A stretch of DNA of 64,000 bases from Gordonia hongkongensis (GTDB lineage Bacteria; Actinomycetota; Actinomycetes; Mycobacteriales; Mycobacteriaceae). The DNA lies in assembly GCF_023078355.1 (NCBI RefSeq), contig NZ_CP095552.1:186001-250000 (forward strand), given 5' to 3'. The first letter of the stretch is position 1, and each line of letters starts with the position of its first letter. Below, piece by piece: positions 18,522-28,000 of the stretch. The notes beneath the pieces are model-generated. The model did no database searches. It worked only from the letters and a program-made list of their open reading frames with translations, and had not been told where the DNA came from. The translations under genes were made by a program, and so were the position numbers.

Positions 18522-21500
18522 TCGCTTGTCTGTACGGTTGCATCCACGAGTGAGCGGACGGACCACCGCGGGTCGCGTAGAAGAATGCCTCGGGCGCTTG
18601 AGGCCTGCCGATGTTCTGCCGCAGCCAACGCACGTGCCAGCGCACGTCGGACACGAACATCACGATCTTGGCTCAGTACACGCCCCAAGTCGTCCGGCAT
18701 GTCAGCCGATTCGGCCCACAAGATGGCCGCCAGACTTCGGAGTGTCCAGCTGCCTTGCGCCAACAGGCCGATGCTGTCGCCGAGCTCAGATTGAACGAGT
18801 TGGAGGGCGGTGGCGATTCGATAGTCATCATCCGAGCCGACGCCGATGAGGCGCAGCGCTGCATCGCGCACAAGTCGCTTCTCGCCAGCAGATTCAGCAA
18901 GCCTACCTGCAAGAAACGCTGCTGCCGGACGGCTGTCACTTCGGTCGTTGACGCGCATCGCGCCAAGCGGATTGCTCATGGACGCGTTGAACGCATCTGC
19001 CTGAGAAGTAGGTGGGCTGGAGACAAAATTCATTGTGGTGCTGAAGAATTGAGCGCGATGCTCCTGATCGAGGCCGTCGACTAAATTGCTTGCTGCGATG
19101 AAGTAGCTGTCCCGGTTCGATGACGGCTCCCAGGGCGAAGACGCGTTCGCCAAAAGCACCTTTATGCAGACAACACGCTGCTCCACTGGTAGTACGGCTG
19201 CGACGAGCGAGTCGTCCACAGCTCGTGTCCCCGTCCCAAACCTATTGGGTCCGTTCGTCGTTTGTGTGCATAATTGCTCCGCTGCGGCCTTGGCCGCTTC
19301 CGCCGATACGTGTTCGGGATCGCTATATCCGAGCAGTGCACCAGCGTCACGGCGGCCGTTGTTAGCCATCTCTTGCAGGCGATCGCGAACTTGGTCCAGG
19401 TTGTCTACTAGGACATTGCGAGCAGAAGCTCTAAATGGGTGCGCCTCGCGTGCATACAGTCCGACCAGCTGTTCGAGAGCAGTATCCCGAAGTTCACCGT
19501 TGTGGGCCCGGGCTACGCCTGCCGCGATCTCGACATGGCTTTCATCCGTGCGCCGGTAGTGATGTTCCTTCACGACAACCGCGTCAGCAAGCATTTTGAG
19601 CAGCGTTTGGGCGTGACGTGCTGCGAGACGCTCTGCTAGCTCGGCGAGCAGACCATAGGCCGACAGATAGATCTGCGGACTCAACATTGGAGAGTCGAGG
19701 CGCGTACCTGCCGCGGATTCGTTGATCGCGCTTAGTGCTAGCTCAGCAACGGTATCGACATCTTCGTCGGGTATGAGGTCAGCCTGTTCGGTGGCGAACT
19801 GCAGGGCGGACGCTGCCACCCATGACAGCGGACTCCTCATCCATTCGGTGACATCGTGGTAAACGTCACCAAATGCTGCGGCGACTGCGCGCGCCGCTTT
19901 CGGATCACCTGCCCCGATTGTGTAGTAAGCCGCCAACTCCAGATTATCCGTGCTGCGGTAGGTCTCGCCGAGCAGCCGACGAGCTTCACGTTCGTCGTGG
20001 AAAGACGCCGATCTAATCCCGTCGAGGAGCAGCCTCCGGAGATTGATCACAGCAACTCTCGGCTCGTCGTAATGCATCGCTGCGAATGCGCGCTCCCGCG
20101 CGTTAGTCGCAGTTGTGACGATTCTTGGCCGCGAGGGCAAGTCGGATAGCGCTTGCGCAAGAGGGTGCCACGTGTCTTCGACGAATCCACGGTAGCGATT
20201 CGCGACGAAGCGCTGACTATAGAGCCAGTCCGCTGCGTCCGCGTGTCGCTGCGCTAAGCACGCCTCACCGATGGCGTCGCGCCACTCGCTGTCTGCCTCT
20301 GCCGGAGCCGCCTGAAGCAGCCGGTGACGGGCAAATCGTGCAAGCGTTAGAGCTTTGAGGTCGCGACGCATCCGCGTCCTCGCAGTATGCACTAAGTCGG
20401 TCCACTCTCCGGTCGCGTCGGCTATCGCTAAACGTAGCCGGACTGCCAACTCGATGTTGCTGACGTCTATCTCGGCTGCGGTCGACTCGATCTGCTGCTG
20501 GTGCTCAACGAGCCAAGTCAGATCGTCGTTGCCTAGCGCGCGTTCAGCAGCGAAGGCAATCGCACGGGCCCGGTCTCCGAGTTCGGAGAGCGCAATTGCT
20601 TCTGCCGGAATCTCGATACGCGTCGGGATCGGCGTATGCATCTGATCCGAAACGAAGTCTGCAATCTCGAACGCAGCACCAAGTCTTGGCGTTCGAGGCA
20701 CTTTGTTGCGCGTAGGTCCGAACTCAGGGAGGTCGGCGAGATCGCGTAACCTGCGACCAACTCGGTCAACGCCAAGCGAGTCACCTTTACCCTCCGCCAC
20801 CCACAGTGCGTCCATCAGCGGCCGTATTGCAGTCTCGGCCTGGTCTGTTCGAATAGACAGCGCCACCACTGTGTCATCAAATTCTGCTGCGTGGCCGGGA
20901 AACCCCGCCGCTGCTAGTCGCTTCTGCACCTCCTGGTAGAGCTCAAGTGCCGCACCAGGATCATCGTTGGCGATATCGTTTGCTCTATCGACAAGTCTTT
21001 GGGCATCGGTACTTACTAGCGGCCCGAGCAGAACGGCGTCTGCCGTTGCTACAGCATCAGCCCCCGGAATCTCGACGGGGACGAGCACGTGTGGAATACA
21101 GAAGCGCTCAGCAGCGCGAAGCCCAAAGTACTTGATCACGATCTCGGGTTTATCCCGCAGCATCTCCGATATCCGTGACTGATCCCAAACATCGATGTCT
21201 ACAGGATGATGTTGCTCGTTAAGAACCGCTTTGCGCTCCACCACGGCGCGATCATCTACCTTGGCGCTGACACCAACGACGAGTCGGACGAGTGTGAAAG
21301 GCACATCGGATCGCGTGTATTTTTCCACCGCGGAGTCCAAATGCGCGACTGTGAACTTCTGGTAGCGCTTCGACTGGATGCCCTCGCACTTTCCGTGGGC
21401 ATTTGTGCCGACAACGTCGAGCCCCTTCTGAGCTTGCCCTCGCTTCCCGAAGTAACTCAGTGAACGCAGCCCCAGTTCGTGCCGTCCGAGATCTAACAGG

Positions 21501-21673
21501 AGTCGCTCGAAGTCCTCCCAATCCATCAAGTTTGTAGGAAGCAACTCAAGCTGGGGATCGACGGGCGGTTCGACCACATTGCTTGCTTGCTGGCGGATCG
21601 GGTCGTCAACGGGGATGGCGAGCAGTTCGTTGCTTACCTGCATATCCTCCTGATCGCCCTCACTGTCGGTCAC
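18509..21673 (-). CDS. Mrr-type nuclease with long helical-repeat tail
   Basis: 1054 aa from GTG 21673, with GGGAG about 7 nt upstream; ATG 21643 is an alternative, but its AGGAGG is too close. Residues 45-150 fit an Mrr-like PD-(D/Q)xK restriction nuclease: helix MDWEDFERLLLDLG, then GLDVVG and the catalytic IQSKRY. The remaining ~850 residues are alpha-helical and look like TPR/HEAT repeats, suited to sensing or scaffolding. It is the last gene of the cargo operon, 23 nt after the DUF499 gene. Inferred role: the DNA-cutting effector or sensor of the defence system. Its stop is 75 bp from the element's left end. Confidence 0.7.
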   Translation of the reverse strand: MTDSEGDQEDMQVSNELLAIPVDDPIRQQASNVVEPPVDPQLELLPTNLMDWEDFERLLLDLGRHELGLRSLSYFGKRGQAQKGLDVVGTNAHGKCEGIQSKRYQKFTVAHLDSAVEKYTRSDVPFTLVRLVVGVSAKVDDRAVVERKAVLNEQHHPVDIDVWDQSRISEMLRDKPEIVIKYFGLRAAERFCIPHVLVPVEIPGADAVATADAVLLGPLVSTDAQRLVDRANDIANDDPGAALELYQEVQKRLAAAGFPGHAAEFDDTVVALSIRTDQAETAIRPLMDALWVAEGKGDSLGVDRVGRRLRDLADLPEFGPTRNKVPRTPRLGAAFEIADFVSDQMHTPIPTRIEIPAEAIALSELGDRARAIAFAAERALGNDDLTWLVEHQQQIESTAAEIDVSNIELAVRLRLAIADATGEWTDLVHTARTRMRRDLKALTLARFARHRLLQAAPAEADSEWRDAIGEACLAQRHADAADWLYSQRFVANRYRGFVEDTWHPLAQALSDLPSRPRIVTTATNARERAFAAMHYDEPRVAVINLRRLLLDGIRSASFHDEREARRLLGETYRSTDNLELAAYYTIGAGDPKAARAVAAAFGDVYHDVTEWMRSPLSWVAASALQFATEQADLIPDEDVDTVAELALSAINESAAGTRLDSPMLSPQIYLSAYGLLAELAERLAARHAQTLLKMLADAVVVKEHHYRRTDESHVEIAAGVARAHNGELRDTALEQLVGLYAREAHPFRASARNVLVDNLDQVRDRLQEMANNGRRDAGALLGYSDPEHVSAEAAKAAAEQLCTQTTNGPNRFGTGTRAVDDSLVAAVLPVEQRVVCIKVLLANASSPWEPSSNRDSYFIAASNLVDGLDQEHRAQFFSTTMNFVSSPPTSQADAFNASMSNPLGAMRVNDRSDSRPAAAFLAGRLAESAGEKRLVRDAALRLIGVGSDDDYRIATALQLVQSELGDSIGLLAQGSWTLRSLAAILWAESADMPDDLGRVLSQDRDVRVRRALARALAAAEHRQASSARGILLRDPRWSVRSLVDATVQTSDSED

Positions 21674-21695
21674 AGACTGCTCCCTATCCTCTGAA

Positions 21696-24600
21696 CTAGC
21701 TTTCCTCGAAACCCGACTGGTCGAACTTGAGCGTCCTGGCATTCTCAGAGACGGTTCGAACCCGGTTCTCGTTGAAGCCGTCGGAGTCAGTCGCCTCTAT
21801 CTCAATCCGTACTGTCACGTTGGTGTTCGCCCCCGAACGGAGATGTGCAAGCACCTCCTCGGCTACGTTCTTGAACTCGAGCGCAATCTTGTCGGAGTTG
21901 AGTGTCTTCACCCCGTAAAAGCGTGTCGGCCAAACGATGTCCACCCTAGGGCTGGGGCCGGGCGGCGGGGTCGGTCCGGGTCCCGGGCCCGGCGGCACAG
22001 GGCCAGGTCCCGGCTTCGGACCGGGGCCAGGTTCTGCCGAGCGCTGCTTCTCAGCAACGTCGGGTCGAACGAGTAGCAATGTGTCGGTGGCAACAGGCGC
22101 AGCGCCCTTGTCCTCGGGCGTCCACAGACCGATGTAGCGGCCAGCCGCCTGGTCGTAATCGGTAGCGAGTGCGAACCCATCGGTCGACCAAATCATCGGC
22201 AGGTCGACAATGCCTTCGTCGAGTACCTTCCGATCCCGGAGCCGAGGCATGTACGGATACTGCGCGTAGAGCCCCCACAGGGCACCCAGCGAGATGTGCC
22301 CGTCCTTCCAGATCTGCGGAACCTTGTTGATCGCCAACCGGATCGTCGCAGCTGCCTGTCGGGTTGAGAGATCGCCGTCGTTGCCAAGTCGACGCGAAAC
22401 GCGCTCGGCCAGTGACTCCGACTGGCCCTCGACTCTGGTCTCACGGATCAGGAACGGCGAGCTGGGTTCCGGCTGCGTCGGCACCAGCGCCCAGGTGAAC
22501 GTCTGTAGCAGGCGCGCGGTCACTGTCTGGTCGGCCTGATCGCGACGTTGCGCCGCTTGGTTCCTCTGGTTCTGTGTCAGGTCGAGGTCGGCCTCGTTGT
22601 CCAAGACATGCTTCCAGCCGAGGAAGTCCCTGGTCGCGGAGTCGAGTTCTTCGAGACGAGCCTCATCCGCGGCCAGGTAGACGACCATGTTGCGATTGGT
22701 CCGGTTGGCGCTGCCCCGCTGCTCAGTGGCCTTCTGCGCGAACGCCTTTGCGTCAGATTCCGTTTTGCCCTTGTGGGCAACCTTTGGGTGAAGGATTACC
22801 AGCCGCGCCTCGTCGGTGTCGGGGATATCGGCGTTGCTTTCGGGGCAGACGTGGACGCCAGCAAACTCGCCGCGGGTGCGGCCCTGACTCTGGAGGCGGC
22901 GGACGATCTCCGCCCAGACGTCCTCCTTGTGCAGACGCTCCGCCTGATCCTTTGCGGTACGGGTGATGTTGGGCTGCAAGTCATACCAGTACTTTCCCGA
23001 CCCCGAGTAAAAGTACGTCGCTCGATCACCGAGCTGCGTCAGCGCGGCATGGAAGTTGCCAGGCACATCCCCAGGTACCGCGGTGCCAAGGAACACGCGC
23101 TGAGTACCGATGCCCTTGTGGGTCGAACCCGGCGCGATGGTCGGCGCCGCACCGAAGAACACGGTGCGCGCGAGCCGCTTGGTGAGGGCACGCTGCCCGA
23201 ACAGCGGCTTCTCTTTGTCGATGCGTCCTGGCTCAGAGTTAGGCCCGTCGACATCGGCGTCGATGATCGTCTTCCAGGAGTCCTGAAGATACTGTGTCAG
23301 TTCGGCATTCACATTCGCCGTGGCGAGCGGAATCGATCCGGGCATGATCAGTGGCGATGCATCCTCACCCGTCCAGAGGGCGTGAATGACAGTGCTCATC
23401 AGGCGCAGCACACCACGCGTGCGCTGGAAGCGTTCAAGGGACGACCACTCCTCGTAGAGAGTGTCGAACATCTCCGGGTGGATCGGATAGGTCCGCTTGA
23501 TGCGGTCTTCATACGCGGTGTCGCGTGCTTCGCGCGGGAAGTCGTCGGTGTACTTGCGGTACATCTCGACGTAGGTTCGCGCAGTCGCACCGATGGAAGC
23601 GAGCGCGGCGGCGTCAGCGTCTTTAAACAGCCGCTGCTTGACGATGTGGTACGCCTCATCCGACGACGCCGGCCGCCACTGGTCAGCCACGCGACGTACC
23701 ACGTTCTGGAGTCGTTTCAACGCCTCCAAGCCATGGGCACCACCGACCTCCTCGGCGTTTCCAGCAACGGTCTTGTCCCCGCTGTCGCCATTTTCGGAGG
23801 CAGGGATCGAAATCGCCAGCAGGACACCCGAAGTGCCCTTGGCTGCCTCGGTCAGCGACTGAGCAAAGGTGAACTGGTCGTCGAACGTGCCGCCGGCGAG
23901 ATCATCGCGGCCGACGAGTGATCGGGCGTAGGCCACCCACTCGTCGATCAGAATGACAGCGGGAGCGTAAGTGCTCAGCAACTCGTGGAGCTTCTCGCCG
24001 GGGTGTGTGCGGTCAGCGTCGGAGCGAGCGACGAGGGCGAACGCCTCGGCGCCGCCGAGCTGCCACGCAAGCTCACCCCAAATCGTGTTGACCTGAGTAC
24101 CGTCGTCCTTGACCACCCCGGACGGGCTGAAGTGGTTACCGACAATGGCGACGCGATTGACCTTGTCTCCCTGGTAGCCGCTTGCGATCAGTAACTCCTG
24201 GGTTGCCTGCGGGAACTCGCCCACCGGTAGCCCGGCGGCAATATGCCACAGAGAGAGCATCGAGTGCGTCTTGCCGCCACCGAAGTTAGTCTGAAGGTTG
24301 ATGACTGGAGAGACGTTGTCATCTCCGGCAAGACGCCGCACCGCCCGACCGATCAAGTCGCTGAGGCCCTCGGTTAGATACGTGCGGCGGAAGAACTCGA
24401 CAGGATCGGAATAGTCCGAGTCGACCTCGCCTCCCGTCGCAACCTTATACAGATCAGCCGCGAACTCAGAGGCATGGAAGTTGCCCGTCGCCACATCATC
24501 ATGAGGCTGAAGAACCTCTCGCCAAGGCTTCAGCCCCCCGACGGCCTCGGGATTGTCGACCGCCGCCTTCAAGACTCGCTTGTCGTCGCGGTCGGCGGTC

Positions 24601-25043
24601 ACGCGGCGGAGATTGAGACGAATGCCCTTGATCAGGTCACCCTCACCCGGCTTGGCAAGCAGACGCATCAACCGCTCCGCGGTGTCAAGGACGCGGTAGG
24701 CATCGTCATCGGTGAAAGAACCGTTGTGGGCCCAGGTGTTTCGGGCGTTCTTGAGCTCCGTCGCGAACGCTTCGCCCACTCGACCGAGTGTGTCGGAGAA
24801 CGGATACCAGCGAGGCTTGACGTTGGTTGTGATCGCCGACTCCGTGAGCATCCGCAGCTGCACCTGTGGATCGAGAGGGTCATAGACCTTCCCAGTGTGT
24901 TTGTCTTTGGCCGCGACGAGTTGGACCCAGTTCGCGCCTGCACTGGGATCTACTGCGCCGATCACCGAGGAGATGTAGTCATCCAGTGCCGGGGCGATGG
25001 CCTCGAACATTCTGCCGACGCGGTCGCGGTTACTCAGTGCCAT
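21696..25043 (-). CDS. Swt1-type HEPN / DUF499 ATPase (BrxC/PglY-like)
   Basis: 1115 aa from ATG 25043, one nt after the methylase stop (TGACATG). Residues 1-135 look like a Swt1-type HEPN domain, with R101-N-T-W-A-H106 fitting the R-x4-H RNase motif. The P-loop TNFGGGKTHS lies near 252-261 and the Walker B PAVILIDEWVAYARS near 365-380. DUF499 proteins are the large ATPases of Pgl/BREX (PglY/BrxC) and DISARM-related arrays. A Pro-Gly linker (about residues 1000-1030) leads to a small C-terminal domain. Inferred role: the ATP-driven central component of the defence complex, possibly with an RNase arm. Confidence 0.82.
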   Translation of the reverse strand: MALSNRDRVGRMFEAIAPALDDYISSVIGAVDPSAGANWVQLVAAKDKHTGKVYDPLDPQVQLRMLTESAITTNVKPRWYPFSDTLGRVGEAFATELKNARNTWAHNGSFTDDDAYRVLDTAERLMRLLAKPGEGDLIKGIRLNLRRVTADRDDKRVLKAAVDNPEAVGGLKPWREVLQPHDDVATGNFHASEFAADLYKVATGGEVDSDYSDPVEFFRRTYLTEGLSDLIGRAVRRLAGDDNVSPVINLQTNFGGGKTHSMLSLWHIAAGLPVGEFPQATQELLIASGYQGDKVNRVAIVGNHFSPSGVVKDDGTQVNTIWGELAWQLGGAEAFALVARSDADRTHPGEKLHELLSTYAPAVILIDEWVAYARSLVGRDDLAGGTFDDQFTFAQSLTEAAKGTSGVLLAISIPASENGDSGDKTVAGNAEEVGGAHGLEALKRLQNVVRRVADQWRPASSDEAYHIVKQRLFKDADAAALASIGATARTYVEMYRKYTDDFPREARDTAYEDRIKRTYPIHPEMFDTLYEEWSSLERFQRTRGVLRLMSTVIHALWTGEDASPLIMPGSIPLATANVNAELTQYLQDSWKTIIDADVDGPNSEPGRIDKEKPLFGQRALTKRLARTVFFGAAPTIAPGSTHKGIGTQRVFLGTAVPGDVPGNFHAALTQLGDRATYFYSGSGKYWYDLQPNITRTAKDQAERLHKEDVWAEIVRRLQSQGRTRGEFAGVHVCPESNADIPDTDEARLVILHPKVAHKGKTESDAKAFAQKATEQRGSANRTNRNMVVYLAADEARLEELDSATRDFLGWKHVLDNEADLDLTQNQRNQAAQRRDQADQTVTARLLQTFTWALVPTQPEPSSPFLIRETRVEGQSESLAERVSRRLGNDGDLSTRQAAATIRLAINKVPQIWKDGHISLGALWGLYAQYPYMPRLRDRKVLDEGIVDLPMIWSTDGFALATDYDQAAGRYIGLWTPEDKGAAPVATDTLLLVRPDVAEKQRSAEPGPGPKPGPGPVPPGPGPGPTPPPGPSPRVDIVWPTRFYGVKTLNSDKIALEFKNVAEEVLAHLRSGANTNVTVRIEIEATDSDGFNENRVRTVSENARTLKFDQSGFEES

Positions 25044-25044
25044 G

Positions 25045-27836
25045 TCAGTTGTCCTCATCGAAGTCGAACGCGCCTTGCGCCTGGGTCGGTTTCCTCGCGG
25101 AGCGGGCAACTTCGAGAATCTCAGGCCAACTCGTCACAAGGCTGTTGAAGGAGAGAGCATCCTTCGTCCACCCATTAGCTTCAGCAACTCGGAAGAGCAG
25201 GTGCGCGAGCTCCTTCACCAGGTCGGCATCGACTGCCCCATCGGGCCGGCTCAGCGCGACCTGAAGAAAGTCACCAGCGGGTGCGATGCCATCCCGCTCC
25301 AACACCTTGATGAGGTGGTGAAGTGCTTCCCAGTTGCTCGTGTGGAGATCGGCAACAGGGTCATAGTCCCAACTCAGATCGGAAGCCTTGATGAGCTGCA
25401 CCTTGCCAGCCCGGCTGGAGAGGATCCCGGCGCGGTCCATGACGTCGACGGTGGTGTTGCGAGCGTTGGCGAGGTTGTTCGCGTCACCGAACGCACCGAC
25501 GTCATACCCGTGCTGCCGGTACCAAGCGATTGCGAAGCGAGTCGGCGAGTCGAAGTCGCCCTCCTGCTCATTAAGCACTCGGTCGAGGATCTCATTGATC
25601 CTAGCCAGGGCCGACCGGACAGACATTTTCGATCCGTCTGGCTCAAGAACCGCGGCGTACCGGCTGAACACGGCCATACCTGGGCCAATGGCGGCCTGCG
25701 GGAGGTCCACCGGCGCGATCTGACCTTGCTGTAGCTTGCGGAGGGCGTCTGGAAGCTCCGCAACTAGCGCAGCAACAAACCCTCTGCGATCGGTGGTAAG
25801 CGCCTCGTCGCTCCTTGGACGGAGGGACAGAACTATCGAGGAAGCGAGAGCGTTCTTGCCACTCGCGATCATCCTGTTGCTGAGTTCCGAACGACTTGGC
25901 CAAGTCGAGGTAATCTCCCAACCGCTCCGAATCATGCCTTCGAGGAGGGTCTCCCAGCCCGTTGATGCCGCTCCTGACTCATCGCTATCGCTCTGCTTGA
26001 AGGCGTACCAGACGGTGATTGGATAACGGTCAGACGCGGACTCTCGCACCCGCGCGAATACTTCCCGGAAGCCGTCCTCGAAGAAGGTTCTGGCGCCGTC
26101 CCGCCCATCGTGGCGGTACGGATTCGCGACGAGTTCCTCGGCCTTTGGCACGAGCATCGTTGACATAAGCGCTGGATGGATATCCCGAAGCGACCTGCGC
26201 AGCCAAACATAGAAGAAATCCGAGAGGTCGGAGTATCCGATGTTGTCGTAGTACGGAGGGTCCGTACTAACGACGAAGCCCTCGTATGTCCGCGTCGCGG
26301 CATCGGCCGTCTCGGCATGCCCCGCGACTCCGTTGGATGGAAGGCCGGACAGGGCTTCTGCGGTCCAGGAAACGGCGCCCCGCCAACTCCCGGTGCCGTC
26401 GGCGAACTGATTCGGCTCGACGAAGTCCCAGGTCATCGGCAGGGCCTGGCGGGCGAAAGTGTTGCGTGTGCTTTCTCGGCCCAAGAACCAAGTGACGATT
26501 GTTGACCCTCGGTCCGCGAGCTTCGAAATCGCCATCGCAAGGTAGGTGGCAACAGCATCCGCGTACTCACGCGTACCACCGTCGCAGACGACCTGCTCGT
26601 GCACGGACTTCACGAGATCGCTGAAAGTCGAAAGTGCCCACAGTTGCCGATTGGTGAACAGGTCCGACCACGTGTCAAAGCCGTAAATCTTAATTGTCTG
26701 GTGGGTCGAAGGGCTCACGCTGTGGTCAGGCATGGCCTGTGACGGAACATCATCGGGCTCCGGAACGTCCGAGGCTTCGATGTGGGCGGAGTCCGGGGCG
26801 AGGTACTCGCGCTGCCGGTTTCCCTCGGCGACGATGGCCATCAACTGTTGCGACAACCGTCCAGCTTGCCCCTCGGCGCGGACATACTTTAGGTCAACCG
26901 GGGACTTACACGCGATGCACACCGCGCCGCGGCGCCCGACTGTGCCATCGGTCTGCGCAGTCGGCGCCCCCGTCGCGCCCTCCCCTATTGTGTACTCCAC
27001 CCGCTGCCCAGATGGGTGGTCAGGAGCCGCAACGATCTGCGGCACCACATACCTCTCATTGCCCTTCTTGTTTCGAAGCCACCACGACCGTGTCAGCGGC
27101 ATTTCGATCGCACATGCGGGGTTGGGGCAGGTCACCGTGCGCGCCCACATCCAGGCCACGACTTTCAGTCGTCGCCCATCGGTTGTCGTTGCAGCCGGGT
27201 ACATGTGCGCAAGACGCTCGAATGCACGTTCCCTCATCCATTCGCCGTATGCTCGAATGTCCGCGGCGAGCCCCTCTAGCCCGCGCCAGGACCGAATCTC
27301 GGCGTCGATGGCACCGGGGAACAAAGGGGGCATCCCCGCGCTGCAGCGGGCAGCTCGAGAAGGGCCCTATTAATCAGGACAGCTACAGGATTCAGGTCTG
27401 AACCCGTGGCGTCCAAGCCCAGCCGCTGCGCTTCGAGGGGAATAGTTCCGCCACCCGCGAAAGGATCAAGAATCGAGGGTAGCTCGCCACCTGACGACCT
27501 TCGGATCTCGTCGAGGGCCTCCGCGAAGAGACGGCGGTCGCTACTGTTGTCCCAGCTCGCGAGTCTTTCGATCAAGCGGTGTAGGCGTTCACGCTCGAGC
27601 CGCTGCGACTCCTCCGTTGGAAACTCGTCAGGGCGCGCCGACGGGTCATCAACAAGCTGCGCAAAGATAACAGCCCTAGCCGCAGTGTGAGGTCGGCGCG
27701 CCCACCACATGTGCAAAGTGGACGGGTGTCCGTGCTTGATCGACTTCTCACGCGCGGATTCTCGGTTGATCGCTTCCAGTGGCAGTGCCACCTCGATCAG
27801 CTTGCGCTTCTGAACCAAATCGACCCCTCTACTCAC
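25045..27836 (-). pseudogene. DUF1156 adenine-type DNA methylase, frameshifted near 27335
   Basis: About 930 codons from GTG 27836 if read across one frame change. The first frame has the DUF1156 opening (KLIEVALPLEAINRESAREK, HPSTLHMWWARRP) and the SAM motif LDPFAGGGTIPLEAQRLG. The second frame, coherent from about 27333, continues PPLFPGAIDAEIRSW to the catalytic VSTDPPYYDNIGYSDLSDFF and a CxxC pair (ACAIE/CIACKS region). The shift lies in a G-run where one base appears missing. The family includes PglXI of BREX type 3 and methylates DNA to mark self. If the shift is real, the modification arm is broken while the nuclease genes stay open, which would be toxic in a classical R-M system; a sequencing error is therefore a serious alternative. 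Confidence 0.8.
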
Positions 27837-28000
27837 CCTTTGGCAAAGCTGAACGGCGACCTACGCCGTGAAGCCCGCACATCTAAACCTATCGGCCAAG
27901 CCCGACGAAAACTCAGGCAACGTCCACGTCGCACCACGTTTGCTTGCCACCGACAGCCCTCGTCGAAGGCGGCCTCAGGGGGCAGCGGAGACGGTCGACC

